Part shown: piece by piece, positions 1-7,840 of the stretch | How positions within the stretch are numbered: position 1 is the stretch's first letter | Layout: each line of letters begins with the position of its first letter | NCBI GenBank assembly: GCA_934747325.1 | Contig: CAKVGW010000028.1 | Coordinates: forward strand, 1-22,620 | DNA: 22,620 nucleotides | Reading direction: 5' to 3' | DNA from: an uncultured Candidatus Melainabacteria bacterium | GTDB taxonomy: Bacteria > Cyanobacteriota > Vampirovibrionia > Gastranaerophilales > Gastranaerophilaceae | Made by a program: the position numbers and the translations under genes | Notes under the pieces: model-generated | What the model was told of the DNA's origin: nothing | The model's input: only the letters and a program-made list of their open reading frames with translations | Database searches by the model: none

Positions 1-39
1 GCCTTTCCCTATAAATTACGGCACGATAAAAAATAACTT

Positions 40-55
40 TACAACTTTAGTTGTA
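40..55. promoter_or_regulatory. Palindrome copy 1 (operator-like)
   Basis: TACAACT-TT-AGTTGTA is a perfect 7-bp inverted repeat with a 2-bp centre. The core ACAACTTTAGTT and the following TAGAA recur about 100 bp to the right. It has no GC-rich stem or T-run, so a protein-binding operator is more likely than a terminator. The TACA...TGTA layout resembles operators of the BlaI/CopY repressor family, but no such regulator is visible in the window. Confidence 0.4.
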
Positions 56-143
56 GAATCATCCATTTGGAGGATAAAGGATATTGATATACAGTAATAG
101 TGCGCATTTCAATATTTTATAAAATCTTATTTGCTTCATGATT

Positions 144-165
144 TTCTACAACTTTAGTTATAGAA
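144..165. promoter_or_regulatory. Palindrome copy 2 (operator-like)
   Basis: TTCTACAACT and AGTTATAGAA flank a 2-bp TT centre and match as inverted repeats at 9 of 10 positions. It is the second copy of the motif at 40-55 and lies just beyond the 3' end of the leftward gene that stops at 172. The two copies frame about 90 bp without a convincing gene. They probably belong to the promoter of a leftward gene beyond the window edge. Confidence 0.4.
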
Positions 166-171
166 AGAATA

Positions 172-1590
172 TTAATAATTGTTGACATTTTGTTTTATAA
201 ATTCTACGACTTTATACATTTCAGCATGCTCTCTAACATATTCAGGAGGCAATTTTTTTAGCCAATTGTAAGCTTCAAGAATTGCTGTTTGTGTATATTC
301 AGGATTAGTATTTTTATGCATTCTTGCACTATTTGCTTTTGCAAATATTAATTGTTCTATATATTCTTCTTTAGTGTGTAAATTTTCTTTATTGGATAAA
401 CTATCATAATTATTAATAACATTAATTAATGCATTCATTTTAATTTGATTTGATTTTAAATAAGAATTTACTGTAATTGCTTTTGGATCTTTTTTAAATA
501 AATTTTGAATAATAGAGCAAAAATGTAATATTCCAAAATCATTTTGATTTTTTTCTCTTGTTTCAATTTGTTTCATTATTATAAATTTAAGATTTCTTAT
601 GTTATTTTGATTTTTATTCATCAAAAGTTTGCAAATTCTATTTGATAAATATGGATTTTCTAGATTTTCTAATTCATCCACAAATTTCAATGACTTATAA
701 ATAAATTTTTCTTCTAAAGAATCTTTTTTAGCTTCTTCATACATATTATTAAAACATTCATCAAAGAGGGAGTTTTCAATCGGAGCATCTTCTTTTATAG
801 CATTTATTATATTTTTACTAACACAAGAAAATTTTTGCATTACATTATCAATTTTTGTATCGTTACATAGTGTCATGTCTGTTAATGCGATACTTACATA
901 TTTTTTTAATCCAGAATAGCTTTTTTCATTCTCTGTTTTATAATTTTCACTGAATTTTTGAAAATCTTTATATGCAGATAGCAATTCTTTTCTTGCATCT
1001 TGTTTATTTGTATAAACTAATTCATTTGCAATTTCACACTTAGTTTTTATCAGTAGTTCTAAATAAGTATCTTTTTTATTCATTTGACGTGAAATTGTTC
1101 TAAATTTTTCTCCTACTGTATCATAATTTGAGCAAATATTATTTAGTGCTTTTTTTCGTAAGGTTAAACAAGCTAAATAGTTTGAACCATGGATTTCATA
1201 AGCTTTATATATATTACAAAGTTCGGTTGTTCTTGCTGCAATATGGACACTATCTTTTTGCATTTTTGCAATTTCTAATGCTTTTGGAATAAGTTGTTTT
1301 AATAATATTGGATTATTATCTTTATTAAATTTTATTAAAAAACTATAAATAATACCTGCTAAATTATCTTGTTTGGCATCAACCATTTTATCCGCAAGTG
1401 CTATTAGGCAATTATTTAAAAGATTTTCTTTTTCAGGAGTATTACACTTTTTAGCAGTTTTATATAAATCACAGGAAAACTGTTCAGGTTTAATGGGTAT
1501 TTGTTGATGCACTTTATCCATGTAACTTTGAACATGAGATAACATTTTTTGTATAGGTACTTGGTTTTGATTAATTTTATTTATTTTCAT
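172..1590 (-). CDS. Helical protein of unknown function, 472 aa
   Basis: I do not recognise a family. The protein is rich in Lys, Asn, Ile and Glu and reads as a succession of amphipathic helices from end to end. Stretches such as LAGIIYSFLIKFNKDNNP (about residue 77) and the C-terminal AILEAYNWLKKLPPEY suggest a TPR-like or other alpha-solenoid fold. There is no signal peptide, membrane segment or catalytic motif, so a cytoplasmic scaffold or adaptor is the most that can be inferred. The ATG at 1590 has no clear Shine-Dalgarno sequence upstream, only A/T runs. It is transcribed divergently from rubrerythrin. Composition is even more AT-rich than its neighbours, which suits a fast-evolving lineage-specific gene. 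Certain as an ORF, unknown in function. Confidence 0.75.
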   Translation of the reverse strand: MKINKINQNQVPIQKMLSHVQSYMDKVHQQIPIKPEQFSCDLYKTAKKCNTPEKENLLNNCLIALADKMVDAKQDNLAGIIYSFLIKFNKDNNPILLKQLIPKALEIAKMQKDSVHIAARTTELCNIYKAYEIHGSNYLACLTLRKKALNNICSNYDTVGEKFRTISRQMNKKDTYLELLIKTKCEIANELVYTNKQDARKELLSAYKDFQKFSENYKTENEKSYSGLKKYVSIALTDMTLCNDTKIDNVMQKFSCVSKNIINAIKEDAPIENSLFDECFNNMYEEAKKDSLEEKFIYKSLKFVDELENLENPYLSNRICKLLMNKNQNNIRNLKFIIMKQIETREKNQNDFGILHFCSIIQNLFKKDPKAITVNSYLKSNQIKMNALINVINNYDSLSNKENLHTKEEYIEQLIFAKANSARMHKNTNPEYTQTAILEAYNWLKKLPPEYVREHAEMYKVVEFIKQNVNNY

Positions 1591-1706
1591 AATTATATAA
1601 AAACACTAAAAAAATTTTTTGCTACTAATGTTAAAATTTTATCCACCTCGGTAATAATAAAATCTTATCTATGCGTGTAATTTATTCATGACAAAGGAGA
1701 TAATTT

Positions 1707-2279
1707 ATGAAACTTGAACATTCTGAAACATTACAATGCTTAGTAAACGCGTTTGCAGGGGAATCACAAGCAAGAAATCGTTACACATTTTTTGCTAAAA
1801 TAGCAAAACAAGAAGGGTATGAACAAATTAGCCAAATATTTTTAGATACTGCAGAAAATGAGAGAGAACATGCTAAATTATTTTATAAACATATTCCGAA
1901 TGCAGAACACTTGACTGTTACAGGTGCTTATCCGTTTTTTTATGGTGATACTTATGAAAATCTTAAAGCAGCTTCATCCGGTGAACGTGAAGAATGGGAA
2001 ATTTTATATAGAAATTCTGCCCAAGTTGCTAAAGATGATGGTTTTGATGATATTTTCAGATTATTTAATAATGTTGCAGAAATTGAAAAACATCACAGTC
2101 ACCGTTTCGAACTTTTAGCAGAAGAACTAAAAGCTGAAACTATATTTAAAAAAGAAGAAGTAACCCAATGGGTATGTAGAAAATGCGGTCACATACATAT
2201 AGGCAAAGAGGCACCATGCCAGTGTCCCGTTTGTGAACACCCTCAGGCATATTTTCAAGTGTTTGTAGAAAAGTATTAA
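1707..2279 (+). CDS. rbr: Rubrerythrin
   Basis: Rubrerythrin, a cytoplasmic non-heme iron protein that reduces hydrogen peroxide in anaerobes and microaerophiles. The N-terminal four-helix domain carries the di-iron ligands expected for the family: E19 in AGESQARNR, E52 and H55 in ENEREH, E93 and E96 in GEREEW, and the Glu/His cluster AEIEKHH at 124-130. The C-terminal rubredoxin-like domain has C157-x-x-C160 and C173-x-x-C176 for the FeS4 centre; C171 is an extra cysteine. At 190 aa it has the usual full length. The start is well supported by AAAGGAG at 1693-1699, seven bases before the ATG. It stands alone and points to an oxygen-sensitive life style. Its stop codon lies inside the left inverted repeat of the element at 2274-2545. 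No PerR-type operator was recognised in the 116-bp divergent region. Confidence 0.97.
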   Translation: MKLEHSETLQCLVNAFAGESQARNRYTFFAKIAKQEGYEQISQIFLDTAENEREHAKLFYKHIPNAEHLTVTGAYPFFYGDTYENLKAASSGEREEWEILYRNSAQVAKDDGFDDIFRLFNNVAEIEKHHSHRFELLAEELKAETIFKKEEVTQWVCRKCGHIHIGKEAPCQCPVCEHPQAYFQVFVEKY

Positions 2280-2545
2280 ATTAGTTGACGAGTTGAAAGG
2301 TGGAACAGTTGAATAGTTCATTAAGTTCGCTTTGCTCACGTGATTCTGAACCCTTTACGGGTGTGTTAAAAGTCTTGCAAAACCCTCACCCTAACCCTGT
2401 CTTGGATTATTCGGAGTGGAGTCAGAGTAATATCTGACTTCCACCTTACGGGCTTACGCCCTACCGGAAATCCGCTCTCCTCTGAGAAGAGGGAATAATG
2501 AACTTTTCAATCGTTCAACTGTTCTTCTCTTCAACTAATTTAATA
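2274..2545. mobile_element. MITE-like element with terminal inverted repeats
   Basis: The segment between rubrerythrin and the PurH-like gene is framed by perfect 15-bp inverted ends: TATTAAATTAGTTGA at 2274-2288 and its complement at 2531-2545. Homology continues inward with an indel: GAACAGTTGAATAGTTCATTA (2303-2323) mirrors TAATGAAC (2496-2503) and GTTCAACTGTTC (2513-2524). The interior is GC-richer than its surroundings and contains CCCTCACCCTAACCC and a CTCTCCTC/GAGAAGAGGG pair. No ORF inside looks real. The stops of both convergent genes (TAT TAA in each) lie within the terminal repeats. It fits a non-autonomous miniature element or a large REP-type repeat; other genomic copies would prove mobility. 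Confidence 0.6.
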
Positions 2546-3427
2546 TAAAATATTCGTCATGCCGGTGGTAATTAACGCCATGTTGTATTTATCAACCATT
2601 GTAATTACGTCAGCATTAGCAGAAGGCAAAATTACAAGCCCGATTCTACCTTGCGCCGCAACGTTTATATCATGCACTGTGACTGGCATGTCAGACGCCA
2701 AAACCGCATCTTTCGACATGTCACAAGAATAATCAAGCGCAAATTCAACAGACGCAGAATGTAAACCTTGTGAAATTGCAGTCGTTTTTAAATCTTTTGC
2801 CACAACAATTGCTTGAGAAGATGCATGTTTGGCAATTTTCCACGCAAAAACAGCATCCTCGATTTGTTCAACCGTCGGTTTTACTTTTGACATAATCTTG
2901 AATGAATCTTTTGTTAATTCGCTCAAATTTGGTGATTGAGTCAAAGTACCAAGCGGTGTAACTTTAATATCGTTAGATAAATATTTTTTGTAATCTTTTA
3001 ATGGCGTATTAATTGTTATATAGCAAACATCGTGGCGTTCCAAAATTTCAATTGCATTTTTGGTAAATCTCGGTGCAACAATTTTGTTAGAAGATTTAAG
3101 CATTTTAGCTATATCGCTATCAACCTCTATGGATACAAGCACAATAGAATTTACAAAATCAACTGGATTTGAATCCATGACTTTTAACATCGCGTCTTCC
3201 AAAGATTTTCCTAATGCAACAGCACAAATTCCTGCACCTGAGGCTGTAACAACTGCATTAACGTCAAAAAATTCGCTTATTACATCCAAGCCCCTTGTGA
3301 TTGTAATTATATCTGTATAAGATAAGTTTTTACTTGTTTCATAATCAATTGTTTTGTCGTTTGCTTCCAAACTTGCTGTTTGGCATGCGTTTTCACCACT
3401 TGTGATTTTTATTTCGTCTAAATTCAT
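2540..3427 (-). CDS. Stand-alone PurH C-terminal (AICARFT)-like protein, probably inactive
   Basis: This 295-aa protein aligns by eye with the AICAR formyltransferase half of PurH and lacks the IMP cyclohydrolase half. SGENACQ (10-16) matches the family's YGENPHQ, NLSYTDI (34-40) the LSYNN region, LEDAMLKVMDSNPVDFVNSI (76-95) the DPVSAFGG region, FAWKIAKHASSQAIVVAKD (194-212) the AWKVVKHVKSNAIV helix, and the end DKYNMALITTGMTN the usual DEHGIAMVFTG stretch. The catalytic Lys-His motif KHxNPCG is replaced by TASGAGI (61-67), GAGQxSR by SQGLHSA (219-225), and AFFPF by MPVTV. AICAR formylation is therefore unlikely. The gene follows the PBP1A gene after 33 bp and is probably cotranscribed. A regulatory or ligand-binding role is inference; a complete purH is expected elsewhere. 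Confidence 0.75.
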   Translation of the reverse strand: MNLDEIKITSGENACQTASLEANDKTIDYETSKNLSYTDIITITRGLDVISEFFDVNAVVTASGAGICAVALGKSLEDAMLKVMDSNPVDFVNSIVLVSIEVDSDIAKMLKSSNKIVAPRFTKNAIEILERHDVCYITINTPLKDYKKYLSNDIKVTPLGTLTQSPNLSELTKDSFKIMSKVKPTVEQIEDAVFAWKIAKHASSQAIVVAKDLKTTAISQGLHSASVEFALDYSCDMSKDAVLASDMPVTVHDINVAAQGRIGLVILPSANADVITMVDKYNMALITTGMTNILY

Positions 3428-3460
3428 ATTTCTAATTTTCCACTTTCCATTTTCAATTTA

Positions 3461-5602
3461 TTATTGTCCAACCGGCGCACTTGTTACAGGAATTGGTGCA
3501 AATTGAGCTTGCGGAGCTTCTACTCTTTCCTGTTTAACTTCAACTGTCGGAACTTCTTTTTTCTTTTGTATAATATCAATAGGTTTTATGCTATCAGGTT
3601 TTATAACAGCAGACTGTCCTTCTTTCTCTTTTTGAGCTTCTTCTTTGGCTTTATCTTGCTTATCTAATTCTTTTTTGGCAGCTCCTTGCGGAATAATTGA
3701 AACTCCTGCTGCTTTAAAAGGATTTAAAATAATTTCAGGATATTCAAAATCAGCATTACCATATTGTTCGGTTGCAACTGCCATAACGTCTTTCCAAATA
3801 AGTGCAGGAACTGTACCACCTGTAATACCACCCATTTGAGAGTTGTCGTCATTGCCGACCCAAACACCTGTTACTACGTCAGGCGTAAATCCGATAAAGT
3901 AAGCGTCACGGCTATCGTCTGTTGTACCTGTTTTGCCAGCAGCTGGTTTACCGATATTTGCTGCACGACCTGTACCGTTTGTAATAACGGTTTTCATAAT
4001 CGCAGTCATTGTTGCAGCTGTATTTAGATTAAGAACTTTGCTTGAGCGGGCTTTTTTTGCTTCATAAAGAATTGTTCCTCTTGAAGATTCAACTCTTTCG
4101 ATTGCATAAGGTTCAACCTTGAAACCACCGTTTGCAAATACACCGTAAGCTCTTGTCATTTCAAACAATTTAACACTGTTTGAACCAAGTGAAATTGTAT
4201 AATCATACGGAATTGGAGTTGTAATACCCATTACTCTTGCAAGTTGAATAACCGCTCTAACACCTACTGATTCCATTAACCTTGCTGTACAAACGTTTGA
4301 AGATACCATTAAAGCTGTATATAAAGGAATTGGGCCTCTATATTTGTTACCGTAGTTTTTAGGTGTCCAGCCACCTGCTCTGAATGGCAAGTCATCTATC
4401 ATATCGTTTGGTGAATAACCTTTTTCAATTGCCGCAGTATAAATGAACGGTTTAAATGCAGAACCTGAAGGTCTTGCAGATTGCGTAACTCTATCATACT
4501 GGCTCTTAGAATAATCTTTACCGCCTGCGTAAACTAAAATTCTGCCGTCTATCGGACTAAATGAAAATACAGCAGCTTGGTTTTTATCTCTATTCAATCC
4601 CCAAGCGTTTAAGTTTTTAAGAATTGCTTCATTTGCTTTAACTTGTGCCTTGTAATTTAGTGTTGTAATTACTTTATAACCGCCATTTACGATTTCATCT
4701 TCAGAAAAACCTAGTTTTTGCAAATCTTTCATTACATAATCGCAAAAATAAGGAGCTTTATTTGTAGCATACATCACAGGCATGGTTGAAAGTTTAATTG
4801 GTGATTTTTTAGCGTTTTCGTAAGTTTCTTTGTCAATGTATTTCATTTTATACATTCTTAAAAGTACCTGATTTCTACGTTTTTCAGCCAATTTAATATT
4901 GTTATAAGGCGAATAAACAGAAGGGGCTTGTGGAAGTCCTGCAATTAACGCCATTTCAGGAAGTGTTAATTGATTTAAGTTTTTGTTGAAATAAATTCTT
5001 GCCGCGCCTTTAACACCGTAAGCACCTGAACCTAAGTAAACATTGTTCAAATACATTTCCAAAATCTTGTCTTTCGGAATAGTTTTTTCAATTTGTGCTG
5101 CAACTTGAAGCTCTTTTATTTTACGTGTAAAAGTTTTTTCGTTAGACAAGAACAAAATTCTTGAAAGCTGTTGTGTAATTGTACTTGCGCCTTGTACAAC
5201 GTGACCTGCAAGTGCGTTAGCAACCATTGAACGAGCAAGACCAATCATGTCATACCCCGGATGAGAATAGAAGTTCTTATCTTCAGTTGCAATCAATGCT
5301 TTAACAAGCTGTTCAGGTACTTCACTCAACTGAACGTTTGAATAAGTATATCCTGCAAACGTTTTGATAACTTCCCCGTCTGACGCGCAGAAAGTTGTAA
5401 CAATGTTTGGTTTAAGCGTGTTTAAGTTTTTTATTGGCGGAAGTGACATTAAATAAAGTTTTAATGCAATCATGCCGGCCAAAAATACGCCAAGCGCAAA
5501 AACAACAAGCCCTGTAATTAGGCTTAACATCGGGCTATCGACCATAACTCGTTTTTTAGAATATCCACGTTTCCTGTTTTTTGGAATATTATAATTTCCC
5601 AT
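3461..5602 (-). CDS. Penicillin-binding protein 1A, bifunctional transglycosylase/transpeptidase
   Basis: Class A penicillin-binding protein that polymerises and cross-links peptidoglycan outside the inner membrane. A basic cytoplasmic N-terminus precedes one membrane anchor (about 26-53). The GT51 domain follows with catalytic E107 in ATEDKNFYSH, QGASTITQQLSR at 137-148, RKIKE with E164, and MYLNNVYLGSGAYG near 183-196. The transpeptidase domain has S381-A-F-K384, S434-S-N436 and K557-T-G559, so both activities look intact. A tail from about 640 is rich in Lys, Glu, Gln, Pro and Val, a low-complexity extension seen in many PBP1A proteins. Length (713 aa) is normal. The ATG at 5602 has AGAG five bases upstream and a more distant AAGGGA. 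It heads a leftward pair with the PurH-like gene. Confidence 0.96.
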   Translation of the reverse strand: MGNYNIPKNRKRGYSKKRVMVDSPMLSLITGLVVFALGVFLAGMIALKLYLMSLPPIKNLNTLKPNIVTTFCASDGEVIKTFAGYTYSNVQLSEVPEQLVKALIATEDKNFYSHPGYDMIGLARSMVANALAGHVVQGASTITQQLSRILFLSNEKTFTRKIKELQVAAQIEKTIPKDKILEMYLNNVYLGSGAYGVKGAARIYFNKNLNQLTLPEMALIAGLPQAPSVYSPYNNIKLAEKRRNQVLLRMYKMKYIDKETYENAKKSPIKLSTMPVMYATNKAPYFCDYVMKDLQKLGFSEDEIVNGGYKVITTLNYKAQVKANEAILKNLNAWGLNRDKNQAAVFSFSPIDGRILVYAGGKDYSKSQYDRVTQSARPSGSAFKPFIYTAAIEKGYSPNDMIDDLPFRAGGWTPKNYGNKYRGPIPLYTALMVSSNVCTARLMESVGVRAVIQLARVMGITTPIPYDYTISLGSNSVKLFEMTRAYGVFANGGFKVEPYAIERVESSRGTILYEAKKARSSKVLNLNTAATMTAIMKTVITNGTGRAANIGKPAAGKTGTTDDSRDAYFIGFTPDVVTGVWVGNDDNSQMGGITGGTVPALIWKDVMAVATEQYGNADFEYPEIILNPFKAAGVSIIPQGAAKKELDKQDKAKEEAQKEKEGQSAVIKPDSIKPIDIIQKKKEVPTVEVKQERVEAPQAQFAPIPVTSAPVGQ

Positions 5603-5632
5603 ATATACTCTTTATCCCTTCTTTTTTTATTT

Positions 5633-5730
5633 TGGATTGCGTCGTCGCATCTAATTGATATTTGCTCCTCGCAGTGACTTGGCGTCTGAGTGTGTTGTCA
5701 TTGCGAGGGCGTTTAGCCCGTGGCAATCCA
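5633..5730. repeat. REP/MITE-like inverted repeat element
   Basis: A 98-bp palindromic element in the divergent region upstream of PBP1A. The outer ends are TGGATTGC (5633-5640) and GCAATCCA (5723-5730). An inner pair, CCTCGCAGTGAC (5667-5678) and GTCATTGCGAGG (5697-5708), matches at 11 of 12 positions. The GTCATTGCGAGG...GGCAATCCA wording recurs in dispersed repeats of many bacterial genomes. It has no coding capacity, and an RNA copy would fold into a long hairpin. Confidence 0.65.
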
Positions 5731-5806
5731 TATTATATTTCTAGGTTATAATATAGTTAATCTTATTTTATCAAAGAAATACAAATAACGGGGTTTTTGC
5801 AAGGAA

Positions 5807-6208
5807 ATGTTAAGTTTTTTGACAATTTTAAAAAATGAATTCTTATCTTATTTTGTACCTGAAAAAATGGAATACAAAATTACGGGAAAATGCTTGAAGT
5901 GCGGTAAATGTTGCCGTTATATGTATAGCTTTGATACTTATACAACTACAGATTTTAAGATTATGCAGTTTCTTTTTCCTGCGTACAAAAGATTTTATAT
6001 TAGGGGAAAAGATGAAGAAGGTAATTTGATTTTTGCATGTAAATATGTAACTGACGAGGGACTTTGTTCCGTATATGATAAGCGTTTGAAGATGTGCAGA
6101 AATTATCCTGCCAAGAAAATTTCTTATGCTGGGAAATTGCATGAAGGCTGCGGTTATAAAGTAGAAGACAAGAGTTTTGAAAGTTATATGAAAAAAGAAA
6201 AATTATAA
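5807..6208 (+). CDS. YkgJ-family cysteine cluster protein
   Basis: A 133-aa cytoplasmic protein of the YkgJ / CxxCxxCC family (putative zinc- or iron-chelating domain). C29-x-x-C32-x-x-C35-C36 in the stretch CLKCGKCCRY is the hallmark, followed by C78, C87, C97 and C115, giving the usual eight-cysteine set. CRNYPA near 97-102 is typical of the family. The bound metal and reaction are not known for most members. An iron-sulfur or zinc site is inferred from the cysteines. AAGGA lies only one base before the ATG at 5807, too close for a standard Shine-Dalgarno, so the start is less certain; M21 (5867) would still keep all cysteines. It precedes the ketopantoate-reductase-like gene by 41 bp, but that gene has its own promoter. 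Confidence 0.88.
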   Translation: MLSFLTILKNEFLSYFVPEKMEYKITGKCLKCGKCCRYMYSFDTYTTTDFKIMQFLFPAYKRFYIRGKDEEGNLIFACKYVTDEGLCSVYDKRLKMCRNYPAKKISYAGKLHEGCGYKVEDKSFESYMKKEKL

Positions 6209-6214
6209 GTGATA

Positions 6215-6243
6215 TTCAAAAACTTTACCATTTAATATATAAT
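6215..6243 (+). promoter_or_regulatory. Promoter giving a probable leaderless panE-like mRNA
   Basis: TTCAAA (6215-6220), a 17-bp spacer and a perfect TATAAT (6238-6243). The expected transcription start, seven bases after the -10 box, falls on the A of the ATG at 6250. No Shine-Dalgarno sequence precedes the ATG. Confidence 0.6.
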
Positions 6244-6249
6244 ACTGGT

Positions 6250-7119
6250 ATGAGAAAAATTCTTATTTGTGGTTTGGGAGCAGTCGGATTAACTTATGCC
6301 GTTAAATTTAAAAACGGTTCTGAATTAAAAATTTTAGTGGATGAAGAACGTTACAAACGTTATATGCAAAGTAATCTGATGTTTAATGGTGTTGTACAAA
6401 AATTTGACTACATTTTGCCGAGTGAAACTTTTCAGCCTGATTTAATTGTTATTGCAACAAAATCACAAGGTTTAGAAAGTGCAATTAAAAATATTAAGAA
6501 TTTTGTTCACAAAGATGTAATAATTATTTCACTTCTTAATGGAATTTCATCAGAAGAAAGAATTCAAGAAATTTATTCGGATGCAAAAGTGTTAAAATCT
6601 TATTTTATCGGACACAGTGCAGTAAGAAACGGAAATTCCGTTACTCAAGATGGAGTGGGAGAAATTGTTGTAGAAAAATCTTCTAAACTTCAAGAAATAT
6701 TTGACGAGTTTAAAATCAATTATAGAATGCCCGATGATATTGTTTACTCCATGTGGTTAAAATATACGATGAATTTGTTTTCCAATCAGGTTTCCGCTAT
6801 TTTGAATATGAGTTTTGGAGAGCTAAAACGAAATAATGCATTCATTGATTTTGCAAAAAAAATAATTGCTGAAGTCAGATTAATTGCAGAAAAAAAGGGA
6901 GTTAAAAACCTTGAAAACTTAGAAAAAGATGCGCTTGGTTTTTTGCAAAAAATGTGTGATGAAGGTAAAACATCAATGTTGCAAGATGTTCTTGCAGGAC
7001 GCAAAACAGAGGTGGAAATTTTTGCGGGTGAAATAATAAGGTTGGGCAAATTATACGAAATTCCGACACCTTGCAATCAAGTTTTGTATGATTTAATTAA
7101 AATTGTGGAGGAAAGATGA
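6250..7119 (+). CDS. 2-dehydropantoate 2-reductase family protein
   Basis: ApbA/PanE family NADPH-dependent reductase; the classical member reduces ketopantoate to pantoate in coenzyme A synthesis in the cytoplasm. The Rossmann motif GLGAVG is at 8-13. The second domain has the expected catalytic lysine K171 in MWLKYTMNLF, N175, and the substrate-side stretch TSMLQDVLAGRKTEVE at 241-256 with S242, D246 and E254/E256. Length (289 aa) is normal. The family contains paralogues of unknown substrate, and no other pantothenate gene is nearby, so the panE assignment is not firm. It overlaps the next gene by four bases (ATGA), implying translational coupling with the CMP-sugar synthetase. The -10 box ends seven bases before the ATG and no ribosome-binding site is seen, so the mRNA may be leaderless. 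Confidence 0.9.
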   Translation: MRKILICGLGAVGLTYAVKFKNGSELKILVDEERYKRYMQSNLMFNGVVQKFDYILPSETFQPDLIVIATKSQGLESAIKNIKNFVHKDVIIISLLNGISSEERIQEIYSDAKVLKSYFIGHSAVRNGNSVTQDGVGEIVVEKSSKLQEIFDEFKINYRMPDDIVYSMWLKYTMNLFSNQVSAILNMSFGELKRNNAFIDFAKKIIAEVRLIAEKKGVKNLENLEKDALGFLQKMCDEGKTSMLQDVLAGRKTEVEIFAGEIIRLGKLYEIPTPCNQVLYDLIKIVEER

Positions 7120-7802
7120 ACATAGCGTTTATTCCTGTGCGTGCCGGAAGCAAATCTATTCCGCTCAAAAACATCAAAGAAATTAATGGAAAACCACTAG
7201 TTTATTGGACTGCAAAATCTGCTAATGATGCTGAATGTATTGATAAAGTAATTATTGCAACTGATAGCAATGAAATAAAATCCGTTGTCAAAAGTTTTAG
7301 TATGCAAAAAATCGAGATTTATGATAGAGAAGCTCAAAATGCAACAGATACAGCATCTACAGAAAGCGTTATGCTTGAATATATCAATAAATCCGATTTA
7401 AAAGCTGATGATAATTTCTTTTTAATTCAAGCGACATCGCCAATGCTGAAAGCCGAACATATTGACGATATGTTTAAATATTTTCAACAAAGCGGAGCTG
7501 ATTCAATTTTTTCAGGCGTAGTAGAAAAACAATTTCACTGGAAAATTACAAATAATCAACAATGTTTAGTTAAACCTGTAAATTATGATTATCGTAATCG
7601 TCCAAGGCGTCAAGAATTCGAGGGTTTGGTTGCAGAAAACGGTGCTTGTTATATTAATTCCGTGAAAAATATTTTGTGCGATAAATGCAGATTGTCAGGT
7701 AATATAACGTATTATGAATTGCCATTATATACTTCTTATGAAATAGATGAAGAAGCGGATTGGAAAATTGTTGAAACTTTAATGGAAAAATTCAGTTATT
7801 AA
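7116..7802 (+). CDS. Acylneuraminate cytidylyltransferase family protein (CMP-sugar synthetase)
   Basis: Cytoplasmic enzyme of the NeuA family, which activates nine-carbon acidic sugars (sialic, legionaminic or pseudaminic acid) as CMP-sugars for surface glycans. The nucleotide-binding start IPVRAGSKSIPLKNI (6-20), the middle motif LIQATSP (103-109), the substrate-side RPRRQEFEGLVAENGACYI (162-180) and the metal-binding end YEIDEEADW with D211 are all present. Length (228 aa) is usual. Its ATG is inside the last codons of the preceding reductase gene (ATGA overlap). No neuB, neuC, flagellin or glycosyltransferase gene is adjacent, so the sugar cannot be named and the synthesis genes must lie elsewhere. 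An orphan CMP-sugar synthetase coupled to a PanE-type reductase is unusual. Confidence 0.9.
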   Translation: MNIAFIPVRAGSKSIPLKNIKEINGKPLVYWTAKSANDAECIDKVIIATDSNEIKSVVKSFSMQKIEIYDREAQNATDTASTESVMLEYINKSDLKADDNFFLIQATSPMLKAEHIDDMFKYFQQSGADSIFSGVVEKQFHWKITNNQQCLVKPVNYDYRNRPRRQEFEGLVAENGACYINSVKNILCDKCRLSGNITYYELPLYTSYEIDEEADWKIVETLMEKFSY

Positions 7803-7840
7803 ATTTTTGCAATGTTTATACCTTCAAAATTATTAACAAC

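Noticed and set aside
137..139. Tiny leftward ORF starting at 139 between the two palindromes (26 codons)
   Set aside because: No ribosome-binding site, no recognisable sequence, and too short to separate from chance.
2127..2339. Leftward 70-aa ORF over the end of rubrerythrin
   Set aside because: It lies antisense to the rubredoxin domain and the repeat element, with no initiation signal.
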